DNA of 64,000 bases from contig NZ_JAENIL010000026.1 of assembly GCF_016595505.1 (NCBI RefSeq), positions 45,076 through 109,075 of the forward strand. The letters run 5' to 3'. The translations under genes and the position numbers were made by a program. The number at the start of each line of letters is the position of its first letter. The stretch's first letter is position 1. The notes below the pieces were generated by a model, which did not search any database, had not been told where the DNA came from, and was given only the letters and a program-made list of their open reading frames with translations. This DNA comes from Pelagicoccus mobilis (GTDB lineage: Bacteria > Verrucomicrobiota > Verrucomicrobiia > Opitutales > Opitutaceae). Positions 8,824-16,354 of the stretch are shown here, one piece after another.

Positions 8824-9786
8824 TTACGGCAAGCTGTAGTGGTTGCGAATCGAGGATTCGGCATCTGAACGGTTGCCGCTCAACGCACGGAGCGCTTCGT
8901 CGAGGAATGGGTACCGGAATAGAAAGCGGTGCTGCAGGAGCTTTTCTGGAACGACATAGCGACTTTTGAGGGTGAGTTCGGTTTCCGTTCTCAGTAGCCA
9001 AGCGGCGACTTCGAGCATCGGTTTGTAATGAGGTAGACCAAAGGGAACGCCAAGGGACTCACGTAGGGTGCTCATGAATACGGAGTTCGTGACTGGAGCG
9101 GGAGCGGTGAGATTGACGGTGCCTTCGATGTCGTGGTCTTCGATAACGTATTCGACTGCACGGTTGAAGTCGGTTTGGTGAATCCAGCTTACCATTTGTG
9201 TGCCGTGGCTTAGTTTTCCTCCCATCCCGCAACGCGCTAGACGAGCGAGAATTGGGTAGACACTGTTTTTCGCATGTCCGAGCACCATGCTCGTTCGGAG
9301 GGCGATCTTTCGTGTTTGCGGCAGGTGTTCTTGGAAGAATGCGTTTTCCCAAGCCTGGCAAACGTCTACCGAGAACCCATGGCCTAGTTCGCCCGTTGCT
9401 TCGGTCATGGGTGTTTCCAGGCTATGTCGGTAGATGGTGGCGCTCGCAGCGTTAAGCCAAACGGCAGGAGGTTTGGCGACATTGGAGATCGCATTTGCAA
9501 GCGTGCGTGTTGGCTGGATCCGGCTGTCTCTGATTTCACGTCGGTTACGCGCGTGATAGCGGCAGTTTACGGACTTGCCGCTGAGGTTGACGAGAGCGCT
9601 AGCGCCTTCCAGTTCCTCGACCCATGGGCCTGTTTCTTTGCCGTCCCAGAAGACTGTTTGTCCTGCCTCTAGCGTTTGGTTTTCTGAGCGGGTCAGCACT
9701 ATGACTTTCCAGCCTTTGCTCTCAAAATGGGTAGCAAGGGCTTGACCCAGAAATCCGGTACCTCCGGCGATCACTATTTTTTTCAT
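8824..9786 (-). CDS. TIGR01777 family NAD(P)-dependent epimerase-like protein
   Basis: 320-residue SDR-type protein of the TIGR01777 (YfcH-like) family: Rossmann start MKKIVIAGGTGFLGQALATH, ALVNLSGKSVNCRYHARNR near residue 85 and a C-terminal DUF1731-like end. Its catalytic role is not known for the family. A fair ribosome-binding site (AAGG) lies 10 nt before the ATG. It is downstream of a GbsR/MarR regulator gene, with a REP-like element between. A 20-bp palindrome at 9816-9835, shared with the regulator's own upstream region, suggests that the regulator controls this gene. Confidence 0.92.
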   Translation of the reverse strand: MKKIVIAGGTGFLGQALATHFESKGWKVIVLTRSENQTLEAGQTVFWDGKETGPWVEELEGASALVNLSGKSVNCRYHARNRREIRDSRIQPTRTLANAISNVAKPPAVWLNAASATIYRHSLETPMTEATGELGHGFSVDVCQAWENAFFQEHLPQTRKIALRTSMVLGHAKNSVYPILARLARCGMGGKLSHGTQMVSWIHQTDFNRAVEYVIEDHDIEGTVNLTAPAPVTNSVFMSTLRESLGVPFGLPHYKPMLEVAAWLLRTETELTLKSRYVVPEKLLQHRFLFRYPFLDEALRALSGNRSDAESSIRNHYSLP

Positions 9787-9815
9787 CTTCGTTTACCTTG
9801 TCGTGTTAGATAGAA

Positions 9816-9835
9816 CTTTCAGGAAAAATTGAAAA
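9816..9835. promoter_or_regulatory. Putative GbsR-type operator before the epimerase gene
   Basis: CTTTCAG-GAAAAA-TTGAAAA, a 7-6-7 imperfect inverted repeat 30 bp upstream of the epimerase ATG. It has the same geometry and nearly the same arms as the site at 10639-10658. It would lie between possible -35 (TTTTCA) and -10 (TATCTA) boxes, a position suited to repression. Confidence 0.55.
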
Positions 9836-9843
9836 TTAGAGTT

Positions 9844-10018
9844 TGAAAAAAAGCTGCTAGCCGAGTTTTCTTATGAATAGGCACTATCTCATTGGATGTG
9901 AAAGGTAGGGCGGCCTCGCCGCAGGCCGCCGTGGAGACTCGATCCTGCATTGCGGCTGTCTGGGCCAGACAGCCCTACCTCGCCTGACTAATCATATGAA
10001 AAAAGCTGCTAGGCGAGC
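9844..10018. repeat. Element bounded by imperfect 20-bp direct repeats containing a REP-like unit
   Basis: Almost identical words (TGAAAAAAAGCTGCTAGCCGAG and TGAAAAAAGCTGCTAGGCGAG in pieces) occur at about 9844-9865 and 9998-10018. The right copy includes the end of the GbsR-type gene. Between them, 9904-9979 begins with GGTAGGGC and ends with GCCCTACC, and holds two strong hairpins: GGCGGCCT/AGGCCGCC at 9909-9930 and GGCTGTCTGG/CCAGACAGCC at 9954-9974. The layout suggests insertion of a small non-coding mobile unit that duplicated its target. Confidence 0.6.
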
Positions 10019-10518
10019 AGCTTGAGAACTTTGGGGAGTAGGGCGCTTTGTTCTTTTGAGGCTACTTTCTCCATGATGGTATTGGCTAGGTCAACGAAGT
10101 CATTTAGAGCGGTTAGCTGTTGATGCAGTTCTTTGCCCTCTGCGGATTTTATCTTTTTCGAGCGATCGATGCAGTGGGAGAGGACCTTGCTGGCTGGTTC
10201 GGTTTCACGGCGTTTACGTTCGCGCGCGACGATGCAGAAGATTTTCCAGGTATCTTTTTCCGCTTCGTAGTGGTCCTTGCGTTCGCCCTTGATCACGATT
10301 TGCCGTATCAAGCCCCAGCTTACGAGCTCGCGGAGGTTTGTATTTGCGTTCCCACGACTGACGGAGAGTTCTAGCATGATGTCGTCGGTGGTCAGCGCTT
10401 TGGGGGATACGAGGAGGAGAGCGTGGATCATGGCCATCGTGCGATTGACGCCCCATTGGCTGCCAAGCGCTCCCCATTGGGTGACGAAGTCTTCTTTGAT
10501 TTCAGCGAGTTCGTTCAT
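10009..10518 (-). CDS. GbsR/MarR family transcriptional regulator
   Basis: 169-residue winged-helix protein. The HTH region (LTTDDIMLELSVSRGNANTN then LRELVSWGLIRQIVIKGERK, residues about 42-82) and the following helical part match GbsR-type MarR proteins, which sense small solutes such as choline in studied cases. The ligand here is unknown. The gene lies directly upstream of the TIGR01777 epimerase. The palindrome TTTTCAG-N6-CTGAAAA sits in its own upstream region and a near copy lies before the epimerase, which suggests autoregulation plus control of the epimerase. The coding end is duplicated downstream, and REP-like elements lie on both sides. Confidence 0.9.
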   Translation of the reverse strand: MNELAEIKEDFVTQWGALGSQWGVNRTMAMIHALLLVSPKALTTDDIMLELSVSRGNANTNLRELVSWGLIRQIVIKGERKDHYEAEKDTWKIFCIVARERKRRETEPASKVLSHCIDRSKKIKSAEGKELHQQLTALNDFVDLANTIMEKVASKEQSALLPKVLKLLA

Positions 10519-10552
10519 GAGAAAAGTTTGTTCTTTCTGATTTCAAATAGCC

Positions 10553-10610
10553 GGTAGCTTGCAGCGTGGCTCGCGCAATGCGTTTGGCCGCTGGGACAGC
10601 GGCTGCTACC
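10553..10610. repeat. REP-like element upstream of the GbsR-type gene
   Basis: The element begins GGTAGC and ends GCTACC and contains a hairpin GCCGCT-GGGAC-AGCGGC (10587-10603). It resembles the unit at 9904-9979 in having GGTAG/CTACC ends. It would lie within the 5' leader of the regulator mRNA. Confidence 0.5.
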
Positions 10611-10638
10611 TCTTGGGGTTCGAATATTTTGGATTAGG

Positions 10639-10658
10639 TTTTCAGAAAATACTGAAAA
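10639..10658. promoter_or_regulatory. Putative GbsR-type operator before the regulator gene
   Basis: TTTTCAG-AAAATA-CTGAAAA, an exact 7-bp inverted repeat with a 6-bp spacer. A minus-strand TTGACA at 10671-10666 lies just upstream and could be the -35 box, so bound regulator would cover the promoter. The same motif recurs at 9816-9835. Confidence 0.6.
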
Positions 10659-10717
10659 TATAATATGTCAAGTTTAGCCGGAAAGCAGGGGAGTGGTTTT
10701 GATCTAAGCAAGTGAAG

Positions 10718-11164
10718 CTAGAGAAGTGGCAGGAATTCGCTGGGCTCTGTCGTGAAGGGCAGTTCTCGTACCTTTTCGCCTTCGGGAGAGAGGATGAGCA
10801 AGGTTGGGAAGGCGCGTGTGTTGTAGCGTTCCATAAAGGCCTCCCCTTCTGGCGATTCGTATTCGATGCGGGCGAAGACGTATTTCTGCTCGATTGCTTT
10901 TTGAACCGTAGCGTTTGAGAGGACGTGTTTGTCGAGACTACGGCAGGACGGGCACCAGATGGCGGAGAGATCGGCTAAAACGAGCTTTTTTTCGGCTTTC
11001 GCTTTGGCGAAGGCTTGGTCTAGGGAGTGGCGTTCCAAAGGCATTTTCTCGAGGACGTTTTCTCCGAGTCGGGTCTGCACTTCGACGTTGATAAAGTAGG
11101 CCGCTGCGATTGCGGCGGCGAAAAGGGCGTACTTGAGCCAGGGCGTTCGTTTGGATTCGGACAT
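10718..11164 (-). CDS. Membrane-anchored thioredoxin-like protein
   Basis: 148 residues: a short basic N-terminus, one membrane helix (about residues 11-26, YALFAAAIAAAYFI), then a thioredoxin fold with active site AIWCPSCRSL near residue 70 and cis-proline segment RAFPTLLILS near residue 117. The WCPSC pair and the membrane anchor suggest a DsbD-gamma-like or periplasmic disulfide role outside the membrane. No partner cytochrome-maturation or DsbD gene lies nearby. It is divergent from the YqeY gene. Confidence 0.85.
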   Translation of the reverse strand: MSESKRTPWLKYALFAAAIAAAYFINVEVQTRLGENVLEKMPLERHSLDQAFAKAKAEKKLVLADLSAIWCPSCRSLDKHVLSNATVQKAIEQKYVFARIEYESPEGEAFMERYNTRAFPTLLILSPEGEKVRELPFTTEPSEFLPLL

Positions 11165-11278
11165 GGTGGATTCGGGATTTCGCTTAACTGAATCGGACTT
11201 CTAATTGGAGATTCGGGTAGGCAAAGCAAGAAACTAGGAAATTCTCCTAGGAGTTTCACCCCCTGAATTTGCAATTGC

Positions 11279-11294
11279 CAAGCGGCAAGTCGAT
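11279..11294 (+). promoter_or_regulatory. Conserved 16-nt upstream motif, copy 1
   Basis: CAAGCGGCAAGTCGAT, preceded by TTGC, 18 nt before the YqeY start. A copy with one change (CAAGCGGCAAATCGAT) occurs at 16290-16305, 50 nt before the proposed start of another gene. Shared position before unrelated genes suggests a promoter element of this lineage. Confidence 0.35.
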
Positions 11295-11311
11295 CCGACA
11301 ATGGCGGCGAA

Positions 11312-11749
11312 ATGAAAAACAAGCTCAAGGAACTTCATCAAAAGGCCCGAATCGCTCGCGACGCGACTGCGACTGAAGCCTACGGCGCTGCTTTGGCGGC
11401 CATTCAGGAGGGCGAAGTGAGAGCCAACGAAGATTTCGCGGAAGCGAAGGTTCTCGCGGTGGTGGAGAAAGAGGCGGGCAAGTTTGCCGAGTCGGCGGCG
11501 GCGTTTGCGAAGGTTGGCCGCGATGACAAGGCGGATGAGATCGCTGCGTGCGCGGATTTACTGAAGGCTTTGCTTCCCGCCAAGCTGGAAGCGGATCAAT
11601 ACCCGCAGCTGGTTGCTGACGCGGTCGAAGCTACCGGTGCCTCGTCCATGCGTGACATGGGAGCGGTGATGGCGAAGCTAAAGTCGGACAACGGTCCTGC
11701 CCTCGATATGAAGCTGGCCTCCGCGGAGGTTAAGAAAGTCCTAGGCTAG
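11312..11749 (+). CDS. GatB/YqeY domain protein
   Basis: 145 residues, the usual YqeY length. Landmarks are the two-helix start KLKELHQKARIARD, a middle segment LEADQYPQLVADAVEATGAS and the end MRDMGAVMAKLK, which align with the tRNA-binding tail domain of GatB and free-standing YqeY. It is thought to interact with tRNA or amidotransferase, but the exact role is unproven. It is unusually rich in Ala and Glu. No Shine-Dalgarno precedes the ATG. Its last four bases overlap the end of the convergent phosphatase gene. Confidence 0.85.
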   Translation: MKNKLKELHQKARIARDATATEAYGAALAAIQEGEVRANEDFAEAKVLAVVEKEAGKFAESAAAFAKVGRDDKADEIAACADLLKALLPAKLEADQYPQLVADAVEATGASSMRDMGAVMAKLKSDNGPALDMKLASAEVKKVLG

Positions 11750-13533
11750 TCTAGGTTTTCCCGCGGGGCGTTAGGAGTCATTTTTACGGCGACGATGCAG
11801 ATATCGTCGTCGAATTCGTCGGTACCGGCCGTGAGTCGGAGGGCGGACTTTATGGTTTTTATCTGGCTGGCCAGGCCGTCGCCTTGGTTGTTGAGGAGAA
11901 TTTCCTCGAGTTTTTGAATGCCGAACTCGTGGCCCATGGCGTCCTTTTGCTCGATGATGCCGTCTGTGTAGAGGAGGAACTCGGTGGTTTCCGTGATCTC
12001 AAACTCGTGGCGAACGAATTCCTGTTCCGGGATCAGGCCGAGGGCGGGCCCGATTTCTGCGGAGGGGCAAGGCTCGAACATTTCGCGTCCGGTCTCGTCT
12101 CGGGTTTTCCAGAGCGGGCCGGGGTGGCCTGCGTTGGCGACTCGGGCGGTGCCGTTCTCGATGTCGAGAATGAGGTAGACCGCGGTGGTGAAGCGTGGGA
12201 ATTCCTGGTCTTCCGCGAGGGCGCAGAGGCGTTTGTTGAGCTGGGCTAGGACTTTGGCAGGCTGGTCGAGGATGGCTGAAAACTCGGAAATGAGCCCGCG
12301 GAGCAGCATGGTGACGAGGGCGGCTTTAACGCCGTGTCCCATGACGTCGCAGACGAGGATGCCTAGCTTGGTGTCGGAAATGGGGATGAGATCGAAGAAG
12401 TCGCCGGCGAGGTGATGGCTCGGTTTGTAGAAGTAGCTGGCTTCAACGTTCCAGCTTGGCCCGTGGCGAAGGAAGCTCCGCTCCTGGTCGAAGCCCATGG
12501 ACATGAGCGTTTCCTGTAGTTGGCGAGCGACGAGGAGTTCGGCTTCGAACTGGGCGTTCTTCATTCCGAGCTGCTTCGAGAGGTGGCGGGCTTCTTCTTC
12601 CGCCTTCTTTTGCTCGGTGATGTCGTAGGTCATGCCTACGATCCCCTCGATACTGCCGTCGCGGCCTTTGAGCGGGACCTTGGAGGTCACGATCCAGGTG
12701 CTTTCTTTGAAAACGGTGAGATCGTTGTCGATTTGGTTGAGAATGGAATGGCCTTCACGGACGCGTTTGTCCTCTTCGCGGATGCGGTTGACGCGCTCTT
12801 CGTCGCTGAATTCGGAGAGTCGGTGCCCGATGATCTCGCGGGAGCGTTTTATGCCGAGGGCGTCCTTGTAGGTCTGATTGGCGAGGACGAATCGGTCGTC
12901 TGGGTCACGCACGAAGATGCGGCACGGGAGGATCTGGATGATGAGGTCGAGCAGGTTGCGTTGGCGCTCGACTTCACGCTCGGCGAGGTAGCGAGTGGTG
13001 ATGTCCCGGGAGATGCCGAAGGTGCCTCGGATGCGGCCGTCGCTGTCACGTAGCGGCAGTTTGCTGGAGATGATGAAGCGCTGGCGGTTGTTTTCGCCCC
13101 GGACGTGTTTCTCCTCGTGGAGGCTGTAGCCGACTCCGGTTTCGATGATTTCTTGCTCATCCTGGAACTGGGTCGCGGCGAAATCTTCGGGGAAATAGTC
13201 GAAATCCGACATGCCGATGGCGTCGTTGGGGTCGTCCAGGCCGAGAAACTTGGCTTGGGCTCGGTTGACGCAGATGAAGCGGCTGCGCAGGTCCTTGAAG
13301 TAGACGTGGTCGGGGAGGTTGTCCATGAGCTGCCAGAATAGGAGCTCGGGGTTGTTTTCCTCGCTGAGGTTTTCGCGTTGTTTCTTTCCCTGTTCGTAGG
13401 CTGCGTCGAGGGCGGCTTTGAGGGCGTTTGGCGAAAAGCTGAGCTTTTTGTCCTCGGGAGCGGTTGAGTCGTACCCCGGCAAGGTGCTGGCGATACTTTT
13501 CAAGGATTGGTATGTGGACGGATCCAAGGACAT
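11746..13533 (-). CDS. PAS-PAS-SpoIIE serine phosphatase
   Basis: 595 residues, cytoplasmic, without membrane segments. Two PAS domains with PAC tails (about 65-185, with DNLPDHVYFKDLRSRFICVN; about 195-315, with GIVGMTYDITEQKKAEEEA) lead into a short coiled linker and a PP2C-type SpoIIE domain (about 350-585; ASYFYKPSHHLAGDFFDL, GILVCDVMGHGVKAALVTML, FLLYTDGIIEQKD, DDDICIVAVKM). The metal-binding Asp residues appear intact. Such proteins dephosphorylate anti-sigma-factor antagonists in response to a PAS signal. No STAS or RsbW partner lies in this window, so the target is unknown. Confidence 0.93.
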   Translation of the reverse strand: MSLDPSTYQSLKSIASTLPGYDSTAPEDKKLSFSPNALKAALDAAYEQGKKQRENLSEENNPELLFWQLMDNLPDHVYFKDLRSRFICVNRAQAKFLGLDDPNDAIGMSDFDYFPEDFAATQFQDEQEIIETGVGYSLHEEKHVRGENNRQRFIISSKLPLRDSDGRIRGTFGISRDITTRYLAEREVERQRNLLDLIIQILPCRIFVRDPDDRFVLANQTYKDALGIKRSREIIGHRLSEFSDEERVNRIREEDKRVREGHSILNQIDNDLTVFKESTWIVTSKVPLKGRDGSIEGIVGMTYDITEQKKAEEEARHLSKQLGMKNAQFEAELLVARQLQETLMSMGFDQERSFLRHGPSWNVEASYFYKPSHHLAGDFFDLIPISDTKLGILVCDVMGHGVKAALVTMLLRGLISEFSAILDQPAKVLAQLNKRLCALAEDQEFPRFTTAVYLILDIENGTARVANAGHPGPLWKTRDETGREMFEPCPSAEIGPALGLIPEQEFVRHEFEITETTEFLLYTDGIIEQKDAMGHEFGIQKLEEILLNNQGDGLASQIKTIKSALRLTAGTDEFDDDICIVAVKMTPNAPRENLD

Positions 13534-13976
13534 TTTGAGATAAGTTAGCTAGTCCTGATGGCTTGCCAAGTAGGTAAGTTCGAAATCGCTAGAGCGAATT
13601 GTGAGGTAAAGATGGAGATTTGGGGGATTGGGCTCATTGTATCCAGCGGTGAATACGGGGGCGATAGGTAGCGGAGTTCGGTTTATTGAATGGTTCGACG
13701 GATTGGTGGCTTGCTGCAACGGCTAGACAAGCGTCTTGAGCATTTCGATACGTTTCAGACCCTTGTGTGGTTTCAAGGATCCTTTGAACTTTTTTTGGGG
13801 GCTGTAAAAAAATGGAGGATTCGGGGATTCTTTGAATGGCGGATTAGTTTTGCGTAACCAGAGCGAGGCTCTGTTCGTATATGGGCGTAGTCAGTGGGTT
13901 CCCTGAGTCAATTATGGGTTTGAAGCAAATAAAAGCCCGAACAGTCTGACTTTCGAATTCGCTGCTCTCTTCTATC
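13534..13976. other. 443-bp intergenic region between phosphatase and TolC genes
   Basis: Divergent genes flank this stretch, so promoters for both must lie here. I see no convincing coding frame, operator or structured RNA. A small CAGAGC-GAG-GCTCTG hairpin at about 13859-13873 and two short A/T runs are the only local features. Confidence 0.6.
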
Positions 13977-15323
13977 ATGCGTACACTGAATCACTTTCGA
14001 CGTTTTCTGGGACTAAGCTCGCTTGTCGCGACAACTTGGATTTCCGCCCAGACAAATTCCTACGAAATTCCGGATCGACTGGATTTGCCGACGGCTCTGG
14101 GATTCGCTCTCGAGTATAACTTCGATATCCTGAAGGCGAAGAAGCGTATCGAGGAGCAGAATGGTTTGGTCATCGAGGTGCGCGCTCAGGCTCTGCCGGA
14201 CGTATCGGTGGGCGGCGAATATTTCGAATTGGATGAGGGCTTGAGCGATCCGGATGGATTTGGTCCGCCGGTGAGTACGCAGTGGTCGCTGGCGCTTAGG
14301 GCGCGTCAGACGCTTTACTCGGGGGGAGGCGTGCGAGCGGCTTTGCGTCTGCAGGACTTGATCGAGGAGTCGGCCCTTCTGGAGCTAGAAGCGGTGATCA
14401 ACAATGTGCTTCTCGACACTCGTGTGGCGTACTACACGGCGCTATTGGCTCGGGCTCGAATCGGAGTGCAGGAGGAGAACATGGTGCTCCTGGAGGAGCT
14501 GCTGGAAAACGAGAAGAATCACTACGAGGTCGGGACGGGATCTCGCTTCGAGGTGTTGCGGGCGGAGGTTTCGCTAGCGAACGCGCGACCGGACCTGATT
14601 CAGGCTCGGAACGATTTTCGTCTCAGCATCGAAGAGCTGCGGCAGTTGCTCGGGTATGTGGCCGGTGTCAGGGCGGATCAGCGTAAGGTGCCGGAACTGC
14701 TAGGTGAGCTGGCGTATTCGCAGTCGCAATACGATCTCGCTTCCTCTCTCTTGAAAGCTCACGAGGAGCGACCAGAGTTGAAACGTTTGGAGAAACTCGT
14801 CTCGGCTCAAGAGGAGGGAGTGGTGATTGCTCGCTCTGGATATCGTCCCGAGGTGGCTTTGATTGGCGCGTATCAATTTAACAAGGCGAACGAGTCATCG
14901 AGTTTTGACAATGCTCTGGATGGCTGGGTCGCGGGCCTAGAGGTTAATGTGCCGATCTTCGATGGGCGCCGGACGCGCGGGCAAGTTGTGCAGGCGAAGT
15001 CCCAGCTGGAGCAGGCTGAAATCGAACTTCAGCAAAGCAAGTTGGCAGTAGAAGTCGAAGTGCGTCGAGCCTACTCGGACATGCAGGCGGCGGCTGAATT
15101 GGCGGACGCGAGCATTCAGGTGGTTGAGCAGGCGGAGGAAGCGCTTAACCTAGCGGATGTGCGTTACGAGGCGGGAGATGCGAGCCAGCTCGACGTTTTG
15201 CAGGCTCGGGTCTCGCTGACTGAGTCGCGGCTCAATCAGGAGGAGGCGTTTTTCAGCTACAATGTGGCAGTGGCTCAGCTGCGCCGCGCGATTGGCTTAA
15301 CGGACACAGCTTTCTCGAAATAA
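13977..15323 (+). CDS. TolC family outer membrane efflux protein
   Basis: 448 residues with a signal peptide (about residues 1-25, cut after ISAQ) and two outer-membrane efflux (OEP) repeats. The first covers about 30-235 (LPTALGFALEYNFDILKAKK; NEKNHYEVGTGSRFEVLRAE) and the second about 250-440 (LNVPIFDGRRTRGQ-like; LADVRYEAGDASQLDVLQAR). The protein should form a trimeric outer-membrane channel for an export pump. No inner-membrane pump or adaptor gene adjoins it, so the partner is unknown; the CusBA genes 17 kb away lack their own channel and are one candidate. Confidence 0.92.
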   Translation: MRTLNHFRRFLGLSSLVATTWISAQTNSYEIPDRLDLPTALGFALEYNFDILKAKKRIEEQNGLVIEVRAQALPDVSVGGEYFELDEGLSDPDGFGPPVSTQWSLALRARQTLYSGGGVRAALRLQDLIEESALLELEAVINNVLLDTRVAYYTALLARARIGVQEENMVLLEELLENEKNHYEVGTGSRFEVLRAEVSLANARPDLIQARNDFRLSIEELRQLLGYVAGVRADQRKVPELLGELAYSQSQYDLASSLLKAHEERPELKRLEKLVSAQEEGVVIARSGYRPEVALIGAYQFNKANESSSFDNALDGWVAGLEVNVPIFDGRRTRGQVVQAKSQLEQAEIELQQSKLAVEVEVRRAYSDMQAAAELADASIQVVEQAEEALNLADVRYEAGDASQLDVLQARVSLTESRLNQEEAFFSYNVAVAQLRRAIGLTDTAFSK

Positions 15324-15339
15324 GGAGCTGTCTCTGGGC

Positions 15340-16116
15340 CTACTCTCCTGCGGTGAAGCTGTTTCCGGTGGCGGCCCAGTAGATGCCGCCGTAGACGTGG
15401 TGCATGAAGTCGGTGTCCGAGTAAGTGGATGGCAAGTGGCCGAGAGCTGTGTAGAAGGCACGGCCGCCGTCGTAATTTCGGTACCAGCTGACCGGGTGAA
15501 AGTCGCCCATGCCGTGGCCGCGTTTTTCTCCCCAATTCGCTTCGGGATTGTAGGTCTTTTCGTCGACGCTCATGAGATAGATGAGCTCGTCGCTGCGAGG
15601 CGCGTCGAATTCGTACCACTCGTCGGTGAAGATGAATTTGGGGGCGAAGCGGTCCATGCCGGGAAAATTGGGATCCTCGACCTTGAGCACGGCGGTTTGC
15701 ACGGCGGGGTGGATGTGGAACATGTGGCCGACCATCTCGGTGTACCAATCCCAGTCGTACTCAGTGTCGGCGGCGCTGTGAATGCCCACGTAGCCGCCTC
15801 CGTTTTGGATGTAGCGTTCGAAGGCTGCTTGTTGCTCGTCGTTTAGGACGTCGCCGGTGGTGAGAAGAAAGATCACCACGTCGAAGTTTTTAAGCGATTC
15901 GTCGTGGAAGAAACGGTCGGTGTGCTCCGTCCAAGTGAGGCTGAAGTCGTGCAGTTTGGAGAGCTTTTCCATGGCGGTGACTCCGGCGTTTACGGAGTCG
16001 TGGTGCCAGCCGTTTGTCTTGGTGTACAAAAGAGCTTTGAATTGCTGAGCGACGCCGTTGGTGGCTGCGAAGCAGAGGGCGAGCAAGAGAAACGATGCGA
16101 ACTTTTTTGGAGTCAT
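15340..16116 (-). CDS. Secreted ThuA-domain protein
   Basis: 258 residues with a signal peptide (about 1-24, ending NGVAQ) followed by a single ThuA domain: FKALLYTKTNGWHHDSVNAG, FDVVIFLLTTGDVLNDEQ, YVGIHSAADTEYDW and YRNYDGGRAFYTALGH. ThuA proteins have a glutamine-amidotransferase-like fold and are linked to disaccharide or keto-sugar metabolism; the reaction is mostly unproven. It stands alone and converges with the TolC gene with a 16-bp gap. A second ThuA protein lies in the sugar operon at 58.7 kb. Confidence 0.9.
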   Translation of the reverse strand: MTPKKFASFLLLALCFAATNGVAQQFKALLYTKTNGWHHDSVNAGVTAMEKLSKLHDFSLTWTEHTDRFFHDESLKNFDVVIFLLTTGDVLNDEQQAAFERYIQNGGGYVGIHSAADTEYDWDWYTEMVGHMFHIHPAVQTAVLKVEDPNFPGMDRFAPKFIFTDEWYEFDAPRSDELIYLMSVDEKTYNPEANWGEKRGHGMGDFHPVSWYRNYDGGRAFYTALGHLPSTYSDTDFMHHVYGGIYWAATGNSFTAGE

Positions 16117-16289
16117 GATGGCTGAGCTTCGCTCAAATGGGACGCAGGTAAAAGAGAATTACGTGCTACGGTGCTCTTACTATTGGGCTGTCGGGATGTT
16201 GATTGGGGCTGGATTCCTCCCTTGGAGATGGTAGTGCTGTGCTCCTATGGTCTCTCCCATTTCAAGCCCCCAGCGTCGGTTTTGCCCGG

Positions 16290-16305
16290 CAAGCGGCAAA
16301 TCGAT
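16290..16305 (+). promoter_or_regulatory. Conserved 16-nt upstream motif, copy 2
   Basis: CAAGCGGCAAATCGAT, one base different from the word at 11279-11294, here with TTGCCCGG before it. Its place upstream of the ATG at 16355 supports that start over the in-frame ATG at 16247. Confidence 0.35.
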
Positions 16306-16354
16306 TGAGGTGAAGCGTTGTGTGTCGACGCGAATTCTGGAAGCGAACTGTCCG

